From AP-15 sp963700195 (GTDB taxonomy: Bacteria > Pseudomonadota > Alphaproteobacteria > ATCC43930 > CGMCC-115725), in NCBI GenBank assembly GCA_963700195.1, contig CAVOWQ010000055.1, positions 165,664-229,663 of the forward strand: a DNA stretch of 64,000 nucleotides. The letters are read 5' to 3'. Numbering within the stretch: the first letter of the stretch is position 1; each line of letters starts with the position of its first letter. A program made the position numbers and the translations under genes. Shown here piece by piece: positions 19,188-27,746 of this stretch. The notes beneath the pieces were generated by a model. It was not told the origin of the DNA, did no database searches, and was given only the letters and a program-made list of their open reading frames with translations.

Positions 19188-19538
19188 ATGCTCGAATACG
19201 CGCATTTTGTACCTGGGCGATTACGGCTCAAGATCAGCACACTCAAGAGCCAACTCAGGGCGGCCGAAGCCGAAGCCAATGTTGCCGCAATCCCAATGGT
19301 GACGAGCGCGGTGGCGAATCCATTGACCGGCAGCCTCACGATCAATTTTGACCGGCGGCAGCTTTCGATTGGCGATTTGTGGGAAAAGCTGCGGCTTCTG
19401 GGCTACGTTTCGGAAAATCGTCCGGAGCCCACCGTGGACAGTCCCGGCGTGGATCGATTCGGGCGCGTGATAGCCGACGCGCTTATCGACGCCGTCGTCC
19501 AGCACTCGGCACGGGCCCTCGTTCGCGCGTTGCTTTAA
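19188..19538 (+). CDS. HMA-like (HMA_2) domain protein
   Basis: A 116-residue protein starting MLEYAHFVPGRLRLKISTLK. The fold pattern is one beta strand with HxxPGRLR, a helix, then IPMVTSAVANPLTGSLTINF. This is the non-metal-Cys variant of the heavy-metal-associated fold. No CxxC metal-binding motif is present. The C-terminal helix ends with RALVRALL. Such proteins often sit next to DUF5132 proteins, as here (convergent). Their function is unknown to me; roles near P-type ATPases or protein compartments have been suggested for the family. Confidence 0.65.
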   Translation: MLEYAHFVPGRLRLKISTLKSQLRAAEAEANVAAIPMVTSAVANPLTGSLTINFDRRQLSIGDLWEKLRLLGYVSENRPEPTVDSPGVDRFGRVIADALIDAVVQHSARALVRALL

Positions 19539-19575
19539 TCGTCGACGCGGCGCGATAAGGGCCGGCGTGTTCGTT

Positions 19576-19847
19576 TCAGGCGGTAGCGTGATGCTGCCGC
19601 GTCGCCCCGGCGCGAGCCTCCTGATCTAGTTCGGCTCTCGCCTCGGCGACGAGATCGGTCGCCATTTCCCCGATCTCGCTCAAGGTTTCGCGGCAGAAAA
19701 CCATACTGCCTTTTATGAATGTCTTGGCCGCCGGCCGCAAAATGCTCCCATCGTTTGCGTAACGGTCGGCCCGAAGATTACGGCGCCGATCCCGATGGCG
19801 AGAGCAGTCGCGAGATTGCCTTTGAACAAATCTTCAAGGGGGGCCAT
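19576..19847 (-). CDS. DUF5132 protein (one frameshift)
   Basis: Starts MAPLEDLFKGNLATALAIGI after GAGGGATCA. It has a single hydrophobic, glycine-rich helix (TALAIGIGAVIFGPTVTQTM) that probably sits in the membrane. The frame breaks near 19735; the adjacent frame continues RPAAKTFIKGSMVFCRETLS and EMATDLVAEARAELDQEA, matching the DUF5132 pattern of a membrane helix then an acidic coiled segment. Total about 89 residues. It is convergent with the HMA-like gene. Function unknown. Confidence 0.65.
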
Positions 19848-19914
19848 TGATCCCTCCCTCGTGAAAGGTCGAGCGCAGTCAGTCGCTTTACCGTGAAAGG
19901 CTCGCACAACAAAG

Positions 19915-21216
19915 ATGATGCCGAGCCCACCCGATGTTCAAAATATCGCCCGTGCTCCGTCTTCGGTCGGAAAGTCGGTAAGCGCGCAGGATCTTCAGCG
20001 GCGCGGGCTTCGTCGAAATCGCCTGATCGCGACGATGCTGCTCGCAGCGATGGCGGCGCTGTTCATCTCCACCACCTTGGCTCCGCAGCCGGGGTTCTGG
20101 ATCCTGCTTATTCGGGCGACCGCGGAAGCCGCCCTGGTCGGCGGGCTCGCCGATTGGTTTGCGGTGACCGCGCTCTTCCGGCAGCCGCTCGGGCTGCCGA
20201 TTCCGCACACCGCCATCCTGCCCAAGAACAAGGATCGCATCGGGGAAGGGTTGGCGATCTTCATCGAGCGCAATTTTCTGTCGCCAGATATCCTACGAGC
20301 GAAGCTTCGGTCGATCGATCCCGCACGCCTCGTCGCTGATTGGTTGTCGGTGCCGGCAAATGCCGATGCCATCGCTCGCCGTCTGGTACGCATACTGCCG
20401 CACATGATCAACGCCATTGATGATCGAGATTTTCGCGTTTTTATTGCCGAGTCGCTGGGGCGTCGTCTGGCTGACATTGAATTGGGCCCGCTGCTCGGCC
20501 GGGCAATCGCCGTGCTCACGGCAAACGGGTTTCACGAGACCCTGCTCGACCGGTTGCTGGATTTCTGCCGCGAATTTCTCGAAGAGCGGGAAGAGCAGCT
20601 CTACATGGCCGCGGAGGCGCAACGCCGCCGATGGTGGATTCCAAAGGCCATCAACCGGCAGATCGCAAGGGCGATTATCGGCGGGGTGAAGGAGCTCCTC
20701 TCGAAGCTTCGGGAAGCGGGCACCCCGGCGCGCCGGAAGCTGGTGCGGGAGATCGAGCGGCTCGCCGAGCAACTGCGAACGTCGCCCGTCTATCGCGCGC
20801 GCGTCGAAGAGGCGAAATTGCGGCTGCTCGAAGATATGGAGGTCAAAGCGTGGCTGGGCTCGGTTTGGGGCGACGTCAAGCGGGTTCTGATGACCGATCT
20901 CGCCTCTCCGCAATCGCGCATCGATCAAGCGCTCGGCGCCGTGATCCGTTCGCTCAGCCACCATCTGCGTGCCGATACTGCAATGCGCAAGCGCGTCAAT
21001 CGCACGATCGAAGCAATGGCATTAGAAGTCGCGCCCTGGCGTACTGGACTGGCACAATTCCTTATCGAGGTTGTGCGGCAATGGGACGCCGGCAGCTTCA
21101 CCAACCGGGTTGAACTCGTTGTCGGTAGTGACCTCCAGTACATCCGCATTAACGGAACATTGGTCGGCGGTCTGGTCGGGTGCCTCCTTTACCTGCTGTC
21201 GGCCGCCTTGGAGTGA
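19915..21216 (+). CDS. DUF445-domain membrane-anchored protein
   Basis: A 433-residue protein with a transmembrane helix near residues 39-60 (IATMLLAAMAALFISTTLAP) and a second hydrophobic stretch at the extreme C-terminus (GTLVGGLVGCLLYLLSAALE), the usual hairpin plan of DUF445/YjiN-type proteins. The signature GGLADWFAVTALFRQPLGLP follows the first helix. Between the membrane segments lies a long, charged helical domain. The frame is intact. Its molecular role is not known. Confidence 0.85.
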   Translation: MMPSPPDVQNIARAPSSVGKSVSAQDLQRRGLRRNRLIATMLLAAMAALFISTTLAPQPGFWILLIRATAEAALVGGLADWFAVTALFRQPLGLPIPHTAILPKNKDRIGEGLAIFIERNFLSPDILRAKLRSIDPARLVADWLSVPANADAIARRLVRILPHMINAIDDRDFRVFIAESLGRRLADIELGPLLGRAIAVLTANGFHETLLDRLLDFCREFLEEREEQLYMAAEAQRRRWWIPKAINRQIARAIIGGVKELLSKLREAGTPARRKLVREIERLAEQLRTSPVYRARVEEAKLRLLEDMEVKAWLGSVWGDVKRVLMTDLASPQSRIDQALGAVIRSLSHHLRADTAMRKRVNRTIEAMALEVAPWRTGLAQFLIEVVRQWDAGSFTNRVELVVGSDLQYIRINGTLVGGLVGCLLYLLSAALE

Positions 21217-21236
21217 CCGCCGAATTCCATCCCGCA

Positions 21237-21271
21237 AGCAAAAGAAAATGGCCGGAACCAAGGTTCCGGCC
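21237..21271 (-). terminator. Rho-independent terminator
   Basis: Perfect 10-bp inverted repeat GGCCGGAACC (21271-21262) and GGTTCCGGCC (21259-21250), followed on the minus strand by ATTTTCTTTTGC. It ends transcription from the lysR/small RNA side; there is no T-run on the plus strand for the DUF445 gene. Confidence 0.75.
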
Positions 21272-21360
21272 AAGTTTGAACAGGGAGGCTTCACGTCTGG
21301 GAGACGTAAGGGTCCGCAGACCCTCTTCCCGGGCACAAGTCCCGGAAACCTGCCGCAATC
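21240..21360 (-). ncRNA. Candidate small RNA with anti-SD loop and terminator
   Basis: Reading the minus strand there are three consecutive hairpins: TTCCGGG...CCCGGGAA (21347-21326), AGGGTC-TGCG-GACCCT (21324-21309) and ACGTCT-CCC-AGACGT (21307-21293). Then comes an unpaired GCCTCCCTGTT, then the terminator stem GGCCGGAACC-TT-GGTTCCGGCC followed by ATTTTCTTTT. Stem-loops exposing CCUCCC-type anti-Shine-Dalgarno sequence before a terminator are characteristic of several alphaproteobacterial small RNA families. It could also be the 3' UTR of lysR. I could not assign a family. Confidence 0.5.
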
Positions 21361-21474
21361 AATCGATCGCGTCAGCTGAAAGATGGACTTTTTAGCACAG
21401 CTCCACCAGCAGGAATTTCTTCTGGCTCGTCTGCAAAAACCGCAACGCTCTTAGAAAAACTCTGCTGCGTCGCC

Positions 21475-22368
21475 TCAGCTGAGCCGCGTTTCAGCGACTT
21501 TCCGCAATAGGAAATCACGGAACACACTGATGCGTTTGGAGGTCCGCAACTCTTCGGGATAGACAAAATAGGCCTCTACCGGCGGACCGATCAGTTCGGG
21601 CAGGATGCGGACCAAATCAGGGTGCTCGTTTCCTATGAAATCCGCCAGCGCCGCAATCCCCAGCCCGCTGAGCACCCCGCGCAGGATGGCGTAGAAATTG
21701 TTGACCGCAAGGATCGGCTTTCGCTCTTGCCCGGGCTTTGTGCCGACCTCGAGCAGCCAATTGACATTTTGCACCGGCGGGCGGGCGTCTTCCCCGAAGA
21801 CGATGACCCGGTGTTTGTCGAGATCCTCGGGTTTCTGCGGTAAACCGTGTTTTTTTATGTATTCCGGCGCGGCATAGACATGGGTCGGCACGCTGACGAG
21901 GTGACGCTGGATCAAATCCGGCTGGCGAGGCGGCGACAGCCGAATCGCCACATCGGCTTCTCGCATCGACAAGTCGAGCTCGGAATCGTCTACCACGAGA
22001 GTGACCTGGATTTCGGGGTAAAGATCGAGAAACTCCCGAATGCGCGGGGTCAACCAAGTCGAGCCAAACGCAACCGACGAGGTGATTTTGAGTGGCCCCT
22101 TCGGCCGATCCTTCGATTCGGAAATCATGCCTTCGGCCATCGACAGCTTCGCGAACACCTCGCGCGCGGTGCGAAACAGGAGTTCGCCTTGCTCGGTCAG
22201 GATCAGCCCGCGAGCGTGACGGTGAAATAGAGGGACGCTGAGGCTTTCTTCGAGCGCGCTGATCTGGCGGCTCACGGCGGATTGGCTCAGGTTCAGCGAT
22301 TCGCCCGCATGGGTGAAGCTGCCTGCCTCGGCGACGGCGTGAAATACCCGCAGCTTGTCCCAATCCAT
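21475..22368 (-). CDS. LysR-family transcriptional regulator
   Basis: LTTR of 297 residues. The N-terminal winged HTH is MDWDKLRVFHAVAEAGSFTH, then LNLSQSAVSRQISALEESL, VPLFHRHARGLILTEQG. The effector-binding domain has LKITSSVAFGSTWLTPRIRE and ends LLRKVAETRLS. It lies 45 bp downstream of trxB on the same strand, an arrangement repeated in related genomes, so co-transcription with thioredoxin reductase is likely. The effector is unknown. The frame is intact. Confidence 0.92.
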   Translation of the reverse strand: MDWDKLRVFHAVAEAGSFTHAGESLNLSQSAVSRQISALEESLSVPLFHRHARGLILTEQGELLFRTAREVFAKLSMAEGMISESKDRPKGPLKITSSVAFGSTWLTPRIREFLDLYPEIQVTLVVDDSELDLSMREADVAIRLSPPRQPDLIQRHLVSVPTHVYAAPEYIKKHGLPQKPEDLDKHRVIVFGEDARPPVQNVNWLLEVGTKPGQERKPILAVNNFYAILRGVLSGLGIAALADFIGNEHPDLVRILPELIGPPVEAYFVYPEELRTSKRISVFRDFLLRKVAETRLS

Positions 22369-22413
22369 CCCGTTCCCCCTGGCAACGACTTTCCGGAGTC
22401 GGTTGCCCGCCTG

Positions 22414-23387
22414 CTAATCGGCCGCGCGCATGGTCGCAGCTTCCTCCTGAGCTGCGAGAAACTTCTCCGCCTCGAGTGCCGCCATGCAGCCCAATCCGGC
22501 TGCGGTCACCGCCTGACGGTAGATCTTGTCCTTGACGTCGCCTGCGGCATAGACCCCGGGGATTGCCGTTCGGGTCGAATTCGGGGCGCGTGATGGCGTA
22601 GCCCTCAGCGTCGAGCGGGAGCTGGCCCGCCACGAACCCGGTCACCGGCGTATGGCCGATCGCGACGAAGACCCCGTCGCAAGGGAGGTCGGACAGATCG
22701 CCTGTGCGCGTGTTGCGCAGGCGCACCCCGGTCACCGTGGGCGGTTCGCGCACTCCTAGGATTTCCTCGACGACGCTGTCCCAGATGATGCCCGATCTTC
22801 GGATTGCGGAACAGCCTCTCCTGCAGGATCTTTTCGGCTCTGAGTGCGTTGCGGCGATGGATCAGAGTGACCTGCCGCGCATGGTTCGTCAGATAAATCG
22901 CCTCCTCGACCGCGGTATTGCCGCCGCCGACCACCACGACGTCCTTGCCGCGGAAGAAGAACCCGTCACAGGTCGCGCAGGCTGAAACGCCGAAACCGCG
23001 GAAGATCTCCTCGCTCGGGATACCGAGCCAGCGGGCCTGCGCGCCGGTGGCGATGATCACGGTCTCGCCGACATAGAAATCCCCCGAATCGCCCTTGGCG
23101 ACGAATGGCCGCCGTGCGAGGTCGATCTCGGTGATCATGTCGAGAATGACCTTGGTGCCGACGTGCTCGGCTTGCTGTTGCATCTGCTCCATCAGCCACG
23201 GGCCTTGGATCACTTCGGCGAAGCCGGGGTAGTTCTCGACATCGGTGGTGATCGTCAATTGGCCGCCCGGCTGAAGGCCGGTCACAAGGATCGGCTGCAG
23301 ATTGGCCCGCGCCGCGTAAATCGCCGCCGTATAGCCGGCCGGTCCCGCCCCAATAATCAGGACCTTGCTGTGGTGACGCTCGGACAT
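22414..23387 (-). CDS. trxB: Thioredoxin-disulfide reductase (two frameshifts)
   Basis: FAD/NADPH enzyme that reduces thioredoxin. It starts MSERHHSKVLIIGAGPAGYT (FAD-binding GxGxxG). The redox-active CATC sits in SACATCDGFF near residue 136, and the NADPH site is VVVGGGNTAVEEA. A break near 22790 leads to GVRLRNTRTGDLSDLPCDGV and FVAIGHTPVTG. A second near 22565 leads to GVYAAGDVKDKIYRQAVTAAG (FAD C-terminal site), ending at 22414. With both repaired the protein is about 324 residues, normal for TrxB. It precedes lysR. Confidence 0.93.
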
Positions 23388-23461
23388 AGCGGCAACCCTC
23401 GAATTTCACACCTAATATATAACATTTTTCGGAATATCGGCGTGAAGGGATGCGCCGCGCG

Positions 23462-25387
23462 CTAGAATCCGAACATATGGTCGAGGCTGAAGGCGCCATC
23501 GCCGCCCAGCAGCCCGTGATAGCCGAAGAGCCGGCAGGTCGTATCGCGCACGATCACGTAGGCTCCTGTTCCCGCCCGGGCGCGGGCCGCTCCCTCGAAC
23601 AAGCCTCGATAATACCATAGCCGCGAGCCCGAGCAGGGGATGGCCAAGTGCGAGCGCGCAACCTCGCACCCGGCGCTGTCATAGAGGATGATGTCCGTGT
23701 CGCTCGCCGGCAGCCACGGCCGGGAGGCCGGATAGATCAGGTGGCAAAACGTGTCGTAAGCCGGTTCGCCCAGCCTCAGAAACAATCGGGTCGACAGCCC
23801 CGGAGGCCGCCCGGTGTAGGATTGCGGCTCGTCGCGATAGGTCAGAATCGTATTGAAGACGTGTGCTCCGAAACTGGTCTCGGCGGCATGACCGCTTTGC
23901 CGATGACGATAGCGAAACAGGGCATGCAGCCACCCGTCTCCCTCGCCGCCGCCGGAGAAGTCATAGACCAGCTCGATATGGCCATACCCGCCGCCGAGCA
24001 GCATCGAGCTCGTCGATCTCGTCCAGATCGAGCACGGTCGCATGGGCGCGCGGGAGCCGCCCAAAGGGGTGCCTCAGCACCTCCCGGCCGTCCGGGTCGT
24101 AAACCAGAGCGGCGATCGGCAGATCGGTTTGACAGACCGCCATCGGGGTCGGTAGCACCAAGCTCTGCCACAACGTCGCGCGGCATCAGCGGGGCTGGCA
24201 AAAGATAGCCCTTGCCGAGCATGGCTTCGAGCTGAGGAAGCTCGGGGTCGGGTCGCAGATCGCCGCGTTCGACATTGACGTGCGCGATGCGGCGGCGGCC
24301 CCGCTCGAGGACTTCGTAGCGTGGGCGCACCACGTGCTTGCCGGCCCGCAGCTCGATCTGTTTCGGCCACGCGGTGTCGGGCAACAATTCCGAAACCGCG
24401 ACGGCGCGCGTGGCAAAAGGCGCGATCGGGTCGCCGATAGAGACGACGCGCTCCTCACCCATCGGAGTGAGGCCGATGGCACCCGGCGGGATCGCGACCG
24501 GATGGCTGTTCTGAACCCACAGCAATATCTGCTCGCCGGGAGCAGGAGCGGGGAGACCGGCATACCGGTCGGCGGGCCAAGCGTTGGCGTCATGCGTGCA
24601 GGACAAAGTGCCGCCGCGCCCCCTTTGGGGGCTGTCCTCGTCGAAAATGTCGAGTGCATATTTGACGACGTCGTGGCCGGCTGCGCCCGCAACGTGCAGA
24701 AAGAGCTGTCCACAAAACTCCGGCAGTCGAAACCGCTCGCGTATTTCCCGACTGTCGAGAATGATGGTGCTCGCGGAAGGCTTACAGTTCTCGCGACCAT
24801 TCGGCCAAAATCCGTGCCGTCATCCGCGAACAGCGTCATCCAGCAGCTGACCTGGCCGGCGCCGTAGCCTGACCAGTAATTCGCCGTGACCAGCCGCGTG
24901 TGCAAGCCGCCGGCATCGCGGAAAAAGGCAAAGTTCGTGGCGAAATTCAGTGGATCGAGATAAGAGCGGTTATTGGTCAGGCGATCTGCCGGTATCCGCA
25001 TTGCATCTAGGCTGAATATCACGGCGCCATCGGGCAGATAGGGCCGCATCTGCACGAGGACGCGTTCGGCGTCGAATGCGGCGACAAACACGCGCGCGCG
25101 CGGCAGCGGGCGAGTTCGGTGACGGGCCGCGCCGCGCGGCCGAGAACAGCACTGCCGACGCGCGCGACCTGGTGGACATAGGCGCCGGCGATTTCGATCT
25201 GATCCAGATCGTAGATCGCGCTGAAGGCTTCGACGGCGCCGCCGGCATCGTAAATGGCAATCGGGGCATGGTGTGCGAGCTTGTCCAGAAGAGCCCGCGC
25301 CGGCGGAGCGGCAGCCGGGTGGGTCAGCGCCTTGTAGAGCGCGTTTCCGCCACGGGTATTGTCGAAGGTTTCGATGCGCAGGGCCAT
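23462..25387 (-). CDS. Large conserved protein of unknown function (several frameshifts)
   Basis: One gene of about 640 residues is inferred from overlapping minus-strand frames. It starts MALRIETFDNTRGGNALYKA, continues through LDQIEIAGAYVHQVARVG, PYLPDGAVIFSLDAMRIP, LTNNRSYLDPLNFATNFAFF, and RLVTANYWSGYGAGQVSCWM. Later segments are HDVVKYALDIFDED, GEQILLWVQNSHPVAIPPGA, PRYEVLERGRRRIAHVNVER, and YGHIELVYDFSGGGEGDGWL. It ends in DTTCRLFGYHGLLGGDGAFS. Breaks lie near 25110, 24760, 24615, 24110 and 24000. No signal peptide or catalytic motif is recognised. It lies just upstream of trxB and downstream of the ELM1-family gene, same strand. Probably conserved in alphaproteobacteria, but I cannot name a function. 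Confidence 0.55.
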
Positions 25388-25543
25388 GATGATCAGCCGT
25401 TTCCCCGAGCCGCAATCCGCCTTCGGCCCGATATTACATTCCCGTCGCGTGGCATAGGCAAACAAACCGCTCCGCTTTCCCACGCCTCTGTCTCAAAGGG
25501 CGTCACCCATCTTCAAGCGAATCGGATGCCCCGCGTCATCGTG

Positions 25544-26508
25544 TCAGATCGCGCTCCCGCTGCCGAGCCTCTTCAGGACGAGTTCGCGCAAAGCCGCACC
25601 GGCGCGAGCCGTATCGTCCGGGATCGGGTAGCGCCACGATTCGATCCGGCCGGAGAACGGTCGGGTAATGCCGGCCACCTGCATCGCGGCGTGAAACCGG
25701 GCGAATTTGGCATTGCCGCCGTCGAGATCGAGGATATGCACCGGGTTTCCAGTCGCCGCCGCCTCGCTGATCATCGAGACCGAGTCGGCGGTTACCATAA
25801 AGGCGTCAGCCAGAGCGAGATAAGCGAAATAGGGGTTCTCCCCGCAACCGTCCCAGATCGCCGCGGGCAGGTTCTCGAGCCGAGCGCGCAACAGCCCGAT
25901 CCCGGCTGCCCCGGTACGGCGCGACGGCGTCACCAGCGCCGAGCCACCCTGGGTGCGCAGAATGCTCGGCAACCGCATCGGCAATTTCGCCGAGCCGTCG
26001 AAGCGGCAACCGGTACGCCTTATTCGCGCCGCCGATCAGCACCGACAGGATTGGCCGCGGCAGCACCGCGAGAGCCGGGAAACGGCCACGCTCGGCCGCC
26101 AGTCGGGCTCTCGTTACGCGGTGGACGGCGCCACGTGTCACGATCACCCGCGGGCCGCGCAGACGGTCGTGCTCGGGGACGACAAGGAGGTCGAACTCGC
26201 TGCGCCCGACCCCGGGGTCCTGGATCTGCGCCGCCAAGGTGCGTCCGCCGCTCGCCCGCCGGATCGCCAAGGCCGGCATCGCTGCGTTGCGGCCGCAACC
26301 GATGACGAGGTCCGGCCAGGGCGGCGACAGCGTCGGTTCGGTCGCGGCCAAGGAGAGGAACCAGAGCCTGGGCGGCAGGCACCTCCAAGGGAAACGAATA
26401 TGGAGTGGTCTTTCGATGAAAGAGAAGCCGGTGGCCTCGGCCAGGCCGAGCGCCTGGCTAGCCATCCCGGCCTTGCCGTCATGCAATACCCAGGTGACGG
26501 GCGACATT
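25544..26508 (-). CDS. ELM1-family (DUF1022) protein (frameshifted)
   Basis: Bacterial homologue of plant mitochondrial fission factor ELM1. It starts MSPVTWVLHDGKAGMASQAL with the family hallmark HDGKAGM near residue 8. Next come PWPDLVIGCGRNAAMPALAI, AQIQDPGVGRSEFDLLVVPE (QDP motif), and VLIGGANKAYRL. After breaks near 25980 and 25860 the C-terminal half has YFAYLALADAFMVTADSVSM and SEAAATGNPVHI, which looks like a GT-B glycosyltransferase C-terminal domain. An enzyme acting on nucleotide sugars is therefore plausible but unproven. About 320 residues. Confidence 0.78.
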
Positions 26509-26590
26509 GCGGTTAACCGCAGCAATAGACGGCAAGGCCATGTGTTCGTTTACGAAAACCGCTCGGGAACAGCAAGCCGATGGGACTTCT

Positions 26591-26607
26591 GCGCAACAAA
26601 ATTGCGC
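26591..26607. promoter_or_regulatory. Palindrome upstream of the Lrp-family gene
   Basis: GCGCAA-CAAAA-TTGCGC, perfect 6-bp arms, lies 50-66 bp before the Lrp start and between two divergent genes. Position and symmetry fit an autoregulatory Lrp/AsnC operator. Not testable from the sequence alone. Confidence 0.4.
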
Positions 26608-26656
26608 GCGCGCGGTGCGCTGCCTATGATCCGCCGAGCGAGGAAGAGGGGACCGG

Positions 26657-27172
26657 ATGCGGCGGATCAGACTCGACCGTATCGACCGCGGCATATTGCG
26701 GAACCTGCTGACCGACGGGCGGATGACCAATGTCGAGCTGGCGCGGCGGGTTGGCATCTCGGCGCCGCCTTGCCTGCGCAGGGTACGAGCTCTCGAGGAG
26801 GCTGGGATGATCCGCGGCTATCATGCCGATCTGGCCGCCGAGGCTCTCGGCTACGCTGTGACGGTTTTTGCCCAGGTCGGGCTCTCGAGCCAAGCCGAAG
26901 CCGACCTCAAAGCCTTCGAGCACCTCGTCGCGACTTGGCCCGAGGTGCGTGAAGCGTACATGCTGGCCGGGGAAACGGATTTTCTGTTGAAAATAGTCGC
27001 GCCTGACTGGGACAGCTATCAGCGATTCCTTAGCACCAAGCTCACGGCGGCGCCGAATGTGAGCCATGTCAAGTCGGCATTGATGCTCCGCATGTCGAAG
27101 AACGAGCCGGGCGTCCCGATTTCCGAGCAGACGAGCGCGCAGCAAGACGGGGAGGAGGCAGCGCTGGCTTAA
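26657..27172 (+). CDS. Lrp/AsnC-family transcriptional regulator
   Basis: A 171-residue regulator with N-terminal HTH (LDRIDRGILRNLLTDGRMTN, ELARRVGISAPPCLRRVRAL) and C-terminal RAM effector/oligomer domain (VREAYMLAGETDFLLKIVAP, FLSTKLTAAPNVSHVKSALM). The sequence CLRRVRALEEAGMIRGY is the family signature. The start follows GAGGAAGAGGGG. It is divergent from the ELM1-family gene and convergent with greA. The amino acid sensed is unknown. Confidence 0.9.
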   Translation: MRRIRLDRIDRGILRNLLTDGRMTNVELARRVGISAPPCLRRVRALEEAGMIRGYHADLAAEALGYAVTVFAQVGLSSQAEADLKAFEHLVATWPEVREAYMLAGETDFLLKIVAPDWDSYQRFLSTKLTAAPNVSHVKSALMLRMSKNEPGVPISEQTSAQQDGEEAALA

Positions 27173-27207
27173 CTGGCCCACCCTGGCGGGCAGCGGCAGC
27201 TCGCGCC

Positions 27208-27681
27208 TCAACCGAAGGCGACGGTGACGACCTCGTAGGATTTCGCACCGCGCGGGGTTGCGACTTCGACGCTGTCGCCCTTGCCCTTGCCGATCAGCGC
27301 ACGCGCCAGGGGCGAGGTCACTGACAAGCGGCCGGATTTGATGTCGGCTTCGTCCTCGCCGACAATTTGAAACGTCTGCTCCTCGTCGGTTTCCTCGTCC
27401 GCAAGGGTGACCTTCGCACCGAACTTGATGCTCGAACCCGAGAGTTTGGAGACGTCGATCACCTCCGCCCGCGCCACTTTGTCCTCGAGCTCGATGACCC
27501 TGCCTTCGATGAAGCTTTGCCTGTCACGGGCAGCATGATACTCGGCGTTTTCGGCCAAGTCCCCGTGGTCGCGCGCCTCGGCGATGGCGCGGATAATGGC
27601 TGGCCGATCAATAGTCTTAATCCGCTTCAACTCCTCCCGGAGCCGATTGAAGCCCTCGGCCGTCATCGGGATCTTGTTCAT
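27208..27681 (-). CDS. greA: Transcription elongation factor GreA
   Basis: Rescues backtracked RNA polymerase by stimulating transcript cleavage. The 157 residues comprise an N-terminal coiled coil with the acidic tip (LAENAEYHAARDRQSFIEGR, Asp/Glu of DLAENAEY) and a C-terminal FKBP-like domain (SPLARALIGKGKGDSVEVAT). The ATG at 27681 is preferred over upstream in-frame codons because it matches the family start MNKIPMT. It follows carB by 65 bp on the same strand, an order typical of alphaproteobacteria. Confidence 0.96.
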   Translation of the reverse strand: MNKIPMTAEGFNRLREELKRIKTIDRPAIIRAIAEARDHGDLAENAEYHAARDRQSFIEGRVIELEDKVARAEVIDVSKLSGSSIKFGAKVTLADEETDEEQTFQIVGEDEADIKSGRLSVTSPLARALIGKGKGDSVEVATPRGAKSYEVVTVAFG

Positions 27682-27746
27682 TGCGAACGCGTTTGTATCC
27701 TGCTGTCGAATATCAACTAGTGCGGCAAGCGCCCGCCGCGGAGCCA

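Noticed and set aside
22381..22407. Terminator between trxB and lysR
   Set aside because: GGCAAC-GACT...AGTC-GGTTGCC forms a bulged hairpin, but there is no T-rich tail on the minus strand and lysR follows at once; at most an attenuator.
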